This document shows positions 47,546 to 55,517 of a stretch of DNA of 64,000 nt, in pieces. The stretch is from Acetobacter conturbans (GTDB lineage Bacteria > Pseudomonadota > Alphaproteobacteria > Acetobacterales > Acetobacteraceae): NCBI RefSeq assembly GCF_011516755.1, contig NZ_WOSY01000005.1:124001-188000 (forward strand). The letters run 5' to 3'. Numbering within the stretch: the stretch's first letter is position 1; every line of letters starts with the position of its first letter. A model generated the notes under the pieces. The model saw only the letters and a program-made list of their open reading frames with translations. It searched no databases and was not told where the DNA came from. The translations under genes were made by a program, and so were the position numbers.

Positions 47546-48697
47546 TCAGCGACGGCCGGTTTTGCGTGCCGGAGCTTTCGGGGCTTTGACCGGCGATTTC
47601 GGTGTCTTCGGCAGAGTGGCTTTTTTGGCGGGGGAAGGTGCCGCCTTCTTCGCGATCACCGGCTTCTTGGGACTGGTTTTGACGACAGGGACCGGTTTCG
47701 CCGTTCTGGTGGCAGCCCGACGTTTCACGGGTGCCTTTCTGGCGGGAACAATCTCTTCTTCCTCTTCCAGAAGAGCAAGATCGTCTTCCAGAACGTCTTC
47801 GATTTCTTCGATTTCCCGAACAGCTGCGGCTCGGGCGGCATCGCGCGGCATGATCGTCAGGCGGAACGCTTCCAGCGGCGCCAGGCTTTCAGCTTCAGCT
47901 GTCTCGTCTTCGCTGATCGGGCCGCTTTCGGTGCCATCCGTGAACGTTGCTTCAAGCTCACAGAGATACTCATCCGCCGCTTCACCCTTCAGGCGCACGC
48001 GCAGGCCCAGAATGGGGAGCGCCATGCCACGGCTGCCGCAATATTTGCCGCCTTCCGTCCAAGGGGAAAGCCATCCTTTACCCAGAACCGCCTGATATTC
48101 GATGTCTTCAGGCGTGATGAGATGGGACGGCGCGATCCCGAAGCCTTCGATCCATGCGCGGCTGCCGGGATTGCCCATCCATTCTCCGAGCATGGTGCCG
48201 ACGTCGCCGCGACGCTGGATATGAGCGCCAATCTCGAACTTCTGGTCCGGCGCACCTGCCGATGTCGTGCCGGATGATGGTGCGGCTGCTGTCGGCGCGG
48301 GCGCTGCGGTCACCTGCGGCGTGGCAGCTGGGGCATAGCCCTGCGTCACGGTGGCGTCGCTCAGACGGACGACCTGAAGTCGAGGCGCGTCATGCTGGCT
48401 GTTGGGTTCCTGATAGACCGAAACCAGAACCTGAGCCGGACCCCGGACAACGCGGATCAGAGCGGCGTTGTTCTGACCACCAAGCCAGCCCGTTTCGTCG
48501 AAGGTGGAAATCGTGACGGCAGCGTTTGTCACCGGCGGCTGCGTGATCCGCACACCCGGCAGGCCGCGAGGGCTGGGAGGCTCCTGGGAAGGCGTGTGAA
48601 AAACGCAGAATAACCCCTGATCAAGTGTCATCAGGTGACCTGACACCTTCAGGTCGATGACACGATTCTGATTTGGGGACTGGCCACTCTGGGACAT
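47546..48697 (-). CDS. Unknown protein with ChW-like domain and Lys/Ala/Pro tail
   Basis: The product has 383 residues. The N-terminal part (about 1-125) is beta-rich, then comes an Ala/Pro linker. A central domain at about 150-270 shows two tandem units resembling clostridial hydrophobic-Trp (ChW) repeats: GAHIQRRGDVGTMLGEW...IEGFGI and YQAVLGKGWLSPWTEGGKYCGSRGMALPILGLRVRL (shown in pieces). An acidic stretch (about 310-325) and a long histone-like Lys/Ala/Pro tail follow. No signal peptide. ATG 48697 is preferred; the frame stays open to 48772. ChW homology is tentative. It sits downstream of a glycosyltransferase in the secretion block; role unknown. Confidence 0.72.
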   Translation of the reverse strand: MSQSGQSPNQNRVIDLKVSGHLMTLDQGLFCVFHTPSQEPPSPRGLPGVRITQPPVTNAAVTISTFDETGWLGGQNNAALIRVVRGPAQVLVSVYQEPNSQHDAPRLQVVRLSDATVTQGYAPAATPQVTAAPAPTAAAPSSGTTSAGAPDQKFEIGAHIQRRGDVGTMLGEWMGNPGSRAWIEGFGIAPSHLITPEDIEYQAVLGKGWLSPWTEGGKYCGSRGMALPILGLRVRLKGEAADEYLCELEATFTDGTESGPISEDETAEAESLAPLEAFRLTIMPRDAARAAAVREIEEIEDVLEDDLALLEEEEEIVPARKAPVKRRAATRTAKPVPVVKTSPKKPVIAKKAAPSPAKKATLPKTPKSPVKAPKAPARKTGRR

Positions 48698-48830
48698 TAA
48701 ATTCGTTCCGTCGGTTGTGCTCAATAGTGTCTTGGGTATTCCGGCAGATGTTCTGCCGGACGGGGCAGACAACCGGAACGGCAGAGGTTTCTTTCCCTCG
48801 GTTGCTGTTTCTCAGGATAGCCTTCCGCCG

Positions 48831-51608
48831 TTACTGCTGACACAGGGAGGTCAATATCACGTTAAGCCGGTCTGCCGATACACCGGGCGGTACGATATGG
48901 CCTCTTCCTGTCGTGCGTATCCTGTCGGCCACAGCACCGAGGTCAAAAGCCGCGACATTCAGCCCCGCGCGCCATGCGACGCCCAGTGTAAAACACCATG
49001 TTTCCGGCCAGACCGAGGGAATCAGGGCATAATCCGCCTTCTGCGCCCGCACGAGAGCAACGGCTTCTTCTTCCTTGTAAAACCCCGTCACATGCACGCG
49101 GCCGGTCTCCATCAGGGCGGCATCGTCAGGGGTATGGCCAATTATGACAAATTCAAGTGGCCTGTCCTGTTCGCGGGCCTCGCGGGCGGCGGCGAGCAGG
49201 ATGTCATAGCCTTTTTCCTTCCCGATCGCCCCGACGACGCAGATGCGGAAACGTCCCGGCACACGCGGCAGTCCCGTAACCGGCTGCTGCCGGAAGGCTC
49301 CCTCAGATGAGAATGCGCAAAAACGGTCGAGTGGCAGATCGGGACGGTCCTCTTCCAGCGGTTCGACAACAGGGGCAAGCGCCGGAAAATGCCGTCGCAT
49401 CCGCGTCGCGGTATCGCCGGACGGCACGATCACCGTCCGGGCATCTCCCAGTTCCACGGCAGAGCGGGCAACATAATCCGCGATCGGCGTATCGTCATCG
49501 ACCTTGCGCCCCAGTGTAGTCAGGCAATTTTCACAACCTGCTTCATCCGGCTCGCCACAATATCGTCCGGCAACACCCATGAGGGAGATGCGCGGGCAGA
49601 ACCAGATATAGTCATGCACATAGACATCGTAAGGCACGTCGAGAACCGAAGCGAGTTCCCGCATGGCCATGTGATGCCCGCTGGCGTGATGCCATTCGAT
49701 ATGATCCACCGGATCAGCCGTGAGCAGCCGCAGTAGTCGCGACCATTCCTGTGGCAGGCTGAAGCGCAGATTGGGGAAGGTCGTTTCCCCTGCGTCCTTG
49801 TGAGTATCCTCCTCATCGGACCACTCATCCAGTCGGCAGCCGCCCTGAACGGGCCGGATCAGCACGGTGCGTGTTCCGGCGTCAGCCAGTTCCCGCGCAC
49901 GGCGTCTGACCACCCGCTCGACGCCGCCGCCATAATCATGCGTCACCATCAGCACCACGTCGTTCTCCGACCGCCGCGCATGACGGCGGGCGTTTTGCCG
50001 CCAGCGCAGAATATCCAGTCGGCGACGCGCCTCGAACAGCGGATCGGCTTTCATGTGGTCTGCAATGAGCGCGTCATAACCGGGATGCAGCCGGTTGAGC
50101 AGCGCGAGATTCCGTCGGAGCAACCCGTCACGTGTTGCACCAAACGAGACCGAACCGACATGCGCTACATAGGCACCCGGCGCCGCGACATTGCGCCACC
50201 CGGCCAGACGGGCGCGGAGGCAGAAATCATTTTCCTCGCCATAGCCCTGCGCGAACAGTTCGGCACGGAGCAGCCCGGTCTGTGTGAGGCAGTCATGCCG
50301 GATGTAAAGACAGAAACCATGTCCCGTCGGGACGTCGATGGCGGTCCCTTCATTCGCGGTCCGCGCCAGCTTCATCATGGCTGCGGTCCGGGCGAGGGAA
50401 GGTACGGGATTGCCGGTCAGGGCGGGGTAGGAGAAGATCGTCGCATCGTTCGACAGCGGCGTCACCGTGCCGATATCGTGCGCGCTGTGGGCAACCGTCC
50501 GCAACTCGTCCAGCCAGGCCCCGGCCACGAGTGTGTCGCTGTTCAGCAGCACGACATCCCGGACTCGCGCAGCGCCGGACAGGGCGGCCACCAGTCCGAT
50601 ATTAGCGGACACCACGAAACCGCGATTGGTGGGGCTGGTCTTCACCGTGACACGTGGATCTTTTGCGATCGACCGTAACAGCGCCGCCATCTCCGGTTCC
50701 GGAGATGCATCGTTGACGATCAGCAGGCGCGGGCTGTCGCGAGTCATGTCCGGCAGGGAGGCCACTACACTCTCAAGACAGGCGCGTGTGCGGCTCACGT
50801 CCCGATAGACCGGCACCACGATCAGCACCGGCACGTCCGTATGTCCGGACGCGGCGGGGGGCGCAGCCGGAGGGACTGTGACGGCGACCGGCAGGAACGG
50901 GGGGGCGACTGATGGTTTGAACCTGCCGCCGAGACTGATCTGACGTGCCTGCTCCAGCGCCCATCGGGCCGCGCGTCGTTCAAGCCCGGGATCGAGCGGG
51001 CTGCCGGTAAGATCCTTGCCTGCGTTGTCCACAACCCGCACGGGGCCGTCCGGCAACGCGCTCCACGGGACTGAAATCCGACGAAAGCGGGCCAGAGGAA
51101 TATGAGCGCTTACCTCTTCCGACGGTGATTCAGCCGTGAAGGCCAGCAGTTCCCGCGCATCACCCGCATCCAGAATCCGAAGCGTGGGGGCACAGTCCGG
51201 GTTGGCCGGATGCCACACCCACCCATCGAGTCCGTCGTCCGATGACCGGACGAGTCCCTCTGTGCGCATCGCTGTCGAGGGGAGCAGCGGGCTGCCCGGC
51301 AGCGACTCGTCGTCCAGAAGCACTTCCACGCGTGCCATCTGCCAGAGCGTTTGGGGGCCTTCTGGCTGGAGAAGATGGTCGCCATCCCACCGAAAGGCTT
51401 GCTCTTTCCCGTTCACGCGAATGGAGAGACGATCACCTTTCACCGTTTTCCGGCGGCCCCGTGAGGTCGCCTTAGGCAACATCTTCCGGACAGACTCGCC
51501 GATTCGGATCGCACCACTTGCGTCGAGACCACACCAGCCGGAAAGATTCAGGATTTGGGTGATCTGGTCGGCGCGCCGGATCGTGTCATCGGTGCAGACC
51601 GTGGCCAT
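48831..51608 (-). CDS. Two-domain glycosyltransferase (GT2 + GT4), cut off from its TPR start
   Basis: The visible piece has 925 residues. A GT2 domain spans about 260-480 (VLIVVPVYRDVSRTRACLES, LLIVNDASPEPEM, VVLLNSDTLVAGAWL, AQGYGEENDFCLRARLAGW). A GT-B domain spans about 560-925 (VTHDYGGGVERVVRRRA, RFRICVVGAIGKEKGYDIL, ADYALIPSVWPETWCF). Upstream, the same frame stays open to 51680, where a single TGA separates it from the 134-residue TPR protein. ATG 51608 is therefore probably not the original start; the two pieces look like one 1084-residue gene with a nonsense codon. The acceptor is probably a surface glycan or protein; inference. Confidence 0.85.
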   Translation of the reverse strand: MATVCTDDTIRRADQITQILNLSGWCGLDASGAIRIGESVRKMLPKATSRGRRKTVKGDRLSIRVNGKEQAFRWDGDHLLQPEGPQTLWQMARVEVLLDDESLPGSPLLPSTAMRTEGLVRSSDDGLDGWVWHPANPDCAPTLRILDAGDARELLAFTAESPSEEVSAHIPLARFRRISVPWSALPDGPVRVVDNAGKDLTGSPLDPGLERRAARWALEQARQISLGGRFKPSVAPPFLPVAVTVPPAAPPAASGHTDVPVLIVVPVYRDVSRTRACLESVVASLPDMTRDSPRLLIVNDASPEPEMAALLRSIAKDPRVTVKTSPTNRGFVVSANIGLVAALSGAARVRDVVLLNSDTLVAGAWLDELRTVAHSAHDIGTVTPLSNDATIFSYPALTGNPVPSLARTAAMMKLARTANEGTAIDVPTGHGFCLYIRHDCLTQTGLLRAELFAQGYGEENDFCLRARLAGWRNVAAPGAYVAHVGSVSFGATRDGLLRRNLALLNRLHPGYDALIADHMKADPLFEARRRLDILRWRQNARRHARRSENDVVLMVTHDYGGGVERVVRRRARELADAGTRTVLIRPVQGGCRLDEWSDEEDTHKDAGETTFPNLRFSLPQEWSRLLRLLTADPVDHIEWHHASGHHMAMRELASVLDVPYDVYVHDYIWFCPRISLMGVAGRYCGEPDEAGCENCLTTLGRKVDDDTPIADYVARSAVELGDARTVIVPSGDTATRMRRHFPALAPVVEPLEEDRPDLPLDRFCAFSSEGAFRQQPVTGLPRVPGRFRICVVGAIGKEKGYDILLAAAREAREQDRPLEFVIIGHTPDDAALMETGRVHVTGFYKEEEAVALVRAQKADYALIPSVWPETWCFTLGVAWRAGLNVAAFDLGAVADRIRTTGRGHIVPPGVSADRLNVILTSLCQQ

Positions 51609-51680
51609 CAGGACCCGGTCGAGGTCTCGCTTTGCGGCCGGATCTTCGCCCGCAGCCAGCCGGGCGCTCGCCAGAAGGAG

Positions 51681-52085
51681 TCAGATCTGGCCTGAATCGT
51701 AGGTTGCGGCGAGGTTTTTCAGGAGAGCAATGGCTTCGGTCCGGTAACCACAGGCCTGCCGGGCGATGGCGAGCAGCAGGGCCACGTTTGGACTGTCAGC
51801 CGCCATTCTGTAGGCACGTTCCAGCCAGCCCAGCGCCTCAGCCGCGTCTCCTGCGGACAGACATGCCTCCCCGCGTCGGAAAGCATCCTGCGCCTGTTCA
51901 GATGCCCATTTCTTCCAGTTTTCCCGGTCTTCCGGCGTGATCAGTCCGGCGGGTCGCGGGGTGACACCCTCTTTCCTGATTTCCGCAGTGAGAGCCTCTG
52001 CGGCATCCGGAGCAGGCACCTTGCGGGAGCGGGATGGGGAGACGCGCTTTCTAGCCAATGGCAGGGTGGGCAGTCTCTGCGACAC
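51681..52085 (-). CDS. TPR-like N-terminal part of glycosyltransferase (ends at in-frame TGA)
   Basis: The product has 134 residues. A basic, Ser/Pro-rich N-terminus precedes TPR-like helices (RRGEACLSAGDAAEALGWLERAY and VALLLAIARQACGYRTEAIALLKNLA). It stops at TGA 51681-51683. The codons after it continue the next TPR helix in frame (LLLASARLAAGEDPAAK) into the glycosyltransferase, so this is best read as the N-terminus of that protein. GTG start overlapping the Sel1 gene's 3' end by 35 bases, which suggests coupling. The fragment alone may or may not be translated. Confidence 0.7.
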   Translation of the reverse strand: MSQRLPTLPLARKRVSPSRSRKVPAPDAAEALTAEIRKEGVTPRPAGLITPEDRENWKKWASEQAQDAFRRGEACLSAGDAAEALGWLERAYRMAADSPNVALLLAIARQACGYRTEAIALLKNLAATYDSGQI

Positions 52086-53862
52086 CCTGAGACGCAGGCG
52101 CGGCCGCCTCGGGGGATACGGGCGCGGATGGCCTGAGTGTCTGTGCCAGTTCGATGGTGGCCTGACTCAACCCTTGCGCCTCGGCTTTCCTGTACCAGCG
52201 ACACCCTTCCTCGATGTCAGGTTCACCGCCGAGCCCGCGGGTCAGGTAGCGTCCCATCATGAGCTGGGCAGCAGGGTGTCCCTGATCTGCCGCCTTGCGG
52301 AACCAGAAAAGCGCTTTTTCTCGATCTTCCGGCAGGTCGTGACCGCCGCCGAGCATGGCGCCCATCGCGAACATGCTGCCGACATTGCCCTGCACCGCCG
52401 AGCGTTCGAACATTTCAGCCGCTTCCGCATGATCGACCGGGCCGCCTTCGCCCTTCACGAGCAGCTGGCCATAAGAATGTTCGGCGTCAGCCATGCCCTC
52501 TAGGGCCGCTTTGCGCATCCATTCCCGGCCTTCCTGCGGATCGACCGGAACGCCCCGGCCCTCGATCAGCATGCGCCCATACCAGTACTGGGCGTTGACG
52601 ATTCCTTCAGCCGCCTTGCGCATCCATATGGCGGCCTGCTCCTCGTCCCGTTCCGCACCCACGCCTTCCGCGAGGCAGACGCCGAAGTTGAAGGCGGCGA
52701 TCAGATCACCTGACTGGGCGGCTTGTTCATACAGGCTGCGGGTGGCAAGCCGATCCTCGCTGGTGCCGCCGCCGACCAGAAGCAGGTTGCCCAGATCGGC
52801 CGAGCTGGCGGAATCGCCATTCTGCGTTGCGAGGCGGAACCATTTGGCGGCCTCTTCCTCGTTCCGGGTGACGCCCGCACCCGTGACGAAGAGCAGCCCA
52901 AGAGCGCGCGCGGCTGCGGCATGACCGCCCTCTGCGGCCGCCCGATACCAGTTCGCGGCTTCGAGATAGTTCGGCGCAAGATCGCCGCCGCGTGCATAGA
53001 TGTCGCCGAGCAGCGCCGCCGCTTCAAAATCGCCTGCAAGGGCGGCCTTGCGCAGCCATGTCTCGCCACGCGAGATGTTGCGTTCGATGCCGCGCCCTTC
53101 GATGAGCGCCAGACCGTAACGGGCCTGCGCCGAACGGACATTGTGTTCTGCCGCCTTGCCATACGACGCGGTGGCCGCCACGACATCCTGAGAAATGCCC
53201 GCGCCGCGCTCGTAGGCAATGCCCATGAGATAGAGCGCCGAACCGACATTCCCATCGGCGGCGATTTTCAGATGATGGACCGCCTGCGCGAGTTCCTCGT
53301 CCGATTGCGCCGAATGCAGCCCGGCCAGACCCAGACCGAGGTGACCCTGCGCGCAGTTGGCTTCCGCCGCTTTCCGATACCAGACAAGGGCCTCATCCGG
53401 ATTGCGGATATCCTCCGGGCCAGCGCTGAGCACATAGCCGTAGAGAGCCTGAGCGTCGGGCGACCCGCCTCCGGCACCCAGTTTCGCCCAGTGTGCCGCG
53501 CGCGGATAATTCGGTGTGCCGGTGATGTTCTGGGCAACATCCGAAAGCTCGAATGTATCGCTTTCGACGGCGTCCGGCAGACCAAGCAGATACAGCGTGG
53601 CGAGAACGAACTGCGCTTCGGTCCAGCCTGCCTGTGCTGCGCGACGGAGCCAGCGACCACCTTCGACGAGGTCACGCGGAATGCCGATTCCGTCCAGATA
53701 GAGCCGCCCCACCCGAAACTGGGCTTCTGGCATGCCCGTCTGGGCAGCGGCACTGATCTCGGCGAAACCGCCGGTGAAATCTTCTTCCTCAATCAGCTTG
53801 AGGCCGTGTTCCAGCCGTTTCTCGGGGGTCCGGCGGGTAAAGAGGCGCGACATCAGACTCAA
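52051..53862 (-). CDS. Sel1-repeat scaffold protein of secretion operon
   Basis: The product has 603 residues, almost entirely Sel1 repeats of about 36 residues (AQFRVGRLYLDGIGIPRD, AQYWYGRMLIEGRGVPVD, AQLMMGRYLTRGLGGEPD, and others; roughly 13-14 repeats). No signal peptide or membrane helix. TTG 53862 is preferred because GGAGGA lies about seven bases upstream; ATG 53853 is the alternative. It lies between the HlyD adaptor and the TPR-glycosyltransferase on the same strand. Sel1 arrays usually assemble complexes; here it may link secretion with glycosylation, which is inference. Confidence 0.85.
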   Translation of the reverse strand: MSLMSRLFTRRTPEKRLEHGLKLIEEEDFTGGFAEISAAAQTGMPEAQFRVGRLYLDGIGIPRDLVEGGRWLRRAAQAGWTEAQFVLATLYLLGLPDAVESDTFELSDVAQNITGTPNYPRAAHWAKLGAGGGSPDAQALYGYVLSAGPEDIRNPDEALVWYRKAAEANCAQGHLGLGLAGLHSAQSDEELAQAVHHLKIAADGNVGSALYLMGIAYERGAGISQDVVAATASYGKAAEHNVRSAQARYGLALIEGRGIERNISRGETWLRKAALAGDFEAAALLGDIYARGGDLAPNYLEAANWYRAAAEGGHAAAARALGLLFVTGAGVTRNEEEAAKWFRLATQNGDSASSADLGNLLLVGGGTSEDRLATRSLYEQAAQSGDLIAAFNFGVCLAEGVGAERDEEQAAIWMRKAAEGIVNAQYWYGRMLIEGRGVPVDPQEGREWMRKAALEGMADAEHSYGQLLVKGEGGPVDHAEAAEMFERSAVQGNVGSMFAMGAMLGGGHDLPEDREKALFWFRKAADQGHPAAQLMMGRYLTRGLGGEPDIEEGCRWYRKAEAQGLSQATIELAQTLRPSAPVSPEAAAPASQGVAETAHPAIG

Positions 53863-54047
53863 GAGCAGTCCTCCTCGGGCACGGCGAAATCTTCACTGGA
53901 ACAGCGAAGGCCCGCCTCGTGCTCCATGACAGGATTTATGTGAAGAGCGGGTTGCCTGCCACCCCTGTGCTCATCGTCTCAGACATTCCCCCACCCCGAC
54001 CCCTGCATTGCCCGCAGGAATCGGGGGGCGGAAAAAGAAGTTGAAAC

Positions 54048-55514
54048 TTACGGCTCCCTCATGCCGTCTGTGACCAGCGGCATGACGCTGTTCAGCAGGA
54101 ACTGCATCACGGTCCGCTTGCCCACCTGGATATCGGCTGTCACCGGCATGCCGGGATGCGGATGGAAGAAGGACGGCACGCCATGCAGCGTGTAGCGGTC
54201 GATCCGCAGGCGAACACGATAGTAGGACTGCGACGCCGCAGCCGGATCATCCGACTGCGAGGCCGAAGACCCTGCACTCGTGGAGGAGCGGCCACCACTT
54301 TGCGAGGTGAACGCATCGGCCGAGATTTCCCGCACCGTGGCATCCGCGCCGCCATATTGCGAGAACGGGAAAGTCGCGAACTTGAGCAGTGCTTTGTTGC
54401 CGACCTGCACGAAGCCTGCTTCTCCGCCACTGAGGCGCGCTTCCACTTCCAGACCGTTTCCGACCGGGACGAGGGTCATCAGTTCGTTGCCAGTGCTGAT
54501 AACCGATCCGATGGACAGTTTGGCGATGGTCAGGACGATGGCGTCCTCACCCGATTTCAGCGTGGTCATGCTCTTGCGGAGCTTGGCCTTCTGATAGTTG
54601 CTCTGCGCTTCGGAGAGGTGACGCTCGGCATCGCTCAGATCGTGATAGATCTGGGCCTTCCACGTTTCGATATAACCCTGACGATCAGCGCTCAGGGCGC
54701 GGATCTTGCTGCTGGCGCTGATCGCCTGCTGCCGGGCCGAGATCTGGGAACGCTCATTCTCCATCAGTTCGCTCTGGGCGCCAAGCGTCGAAAGACGGCT
54801 GCCGACCTGATCCTGCTGGAGACGCAGGCGCATGCTGTGGACATCCCGGGCCACCTTGGCTTTCGCGCCATACATGGCGGCGTTGGCCTGATAACCCTCA
54901 AGATCGCTGGTCTGCGCGGCGATCTGCTCCTGATAATTGCTCACCTTGGCGTCGAACTCGGCCTTGCGGCGCAGGAAGTTCGCCGCCTGCTGAGTGGAGG
55001 CCGGATTGGTCGGGTCAGGCATATAGTCCCGTCCCTGCGCTTCGGCGGTCAGACGATCCACCTCGGCCGAGTAGCTGTCACTGAGCGCCTTCATGTTGTT
55101 GATGTCGGCGTCACTGATGGTCGGATCGAGATGCGCCAGCACCTGTCCCTTATGGACGAAGTCGCCTTCATGCACGTCGAGGGTGCGGATGATCGAGGTT
55201 TCCAGCGGCTGCACCACGAGGGTTTCCTGCGTGGAGACGATCTTGCCCGGCGTCGAGACCACCCGGTTCAGCGGGAACACGGACATGACGATGACGCTCG
55301 TCATTGTCAGACCACCGACAAGCCACGTGATGTACTGGGCCGCAGGCGTGGGCGGCATGTTGACGAGTGCCGCGCTCGGCGAGTGGAATTCAAGAAGAGC
55401 CGGCGGCAGATCGTTCCCCGAGAAGGGGTCGTTCGTCTGAGGAAGGAAGTCCTTAGACTTGTTTTCGTTGTTTTCATCGCCGGAGGAGGCGGGAACGACG
55501 TCCTGTGTGGTCAC
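54048..55514 (-). CDS. HlyD-family type I secretion adaptor
   Basis: The product has 488 residues. A cytoplasmic N-terminus (about 1-80) precedes one membrane helix at about 80-101 (YITWLVGGLTMTSVIVMSVFP). A lipoyl half-motif follows (VVSTPGKIVSTQETLVVQPLETSIIRTLDVHEGDFVHKGQVLAHLDPTI, given in pieces), then a long periplasmic coiled coil (about 160-340) and a beta-barrel C-terminus (GNGLEVEARLSGGEAGFVQVG). It bridges the ABC transporter to a TolC-type channel. It starts three bases after the ABC gene ends, so they form one unit. No tolC homologue is in the window. Confidence 0.9.
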   Translation of the reverse strand: MTTQDVVPASSGDENNENKSKDFLPQTNDPFSGNDLPPALLEFHSPSAALVNMPPTPAAQYITWLVGGLTMTSVIVMSVFPLNRVVSTPGKIVSTQETLVVQPLETSIIRTLDVHEGDFVHKGQVLAHLDPTISDADINNMKALSDSYSAEVDRLTAEAQGRDYMPDPTNPASTQQAANFLRRKAEFDAKVSNYQEQIAAQTSDLEGYQANAAMYGAKAKVARDVHSMRLRLQQDQVGSRLSTLGAQSELMENERSQISARQQAISASSKIRALSADRQGYIETWKAQIYHDLSDAERHLSEAQSNYQKAKLRKSMTTLKSGEDAIVLTIAKLSIGSVISTGNELMTLVPVGNGLEVEARLSGGEAGFVQVGNKALLKFATFPFSQYGGADATVREISADAFTSQSGGRSSTSAGSSASQSDDPAAASQSYYRVRLRIDRYTLHGVPSFFHPHPGMPVTADIQVGKRTVMQFLLNSVMPLVTDGMREP

Positions 55515-55517
55515 TGG

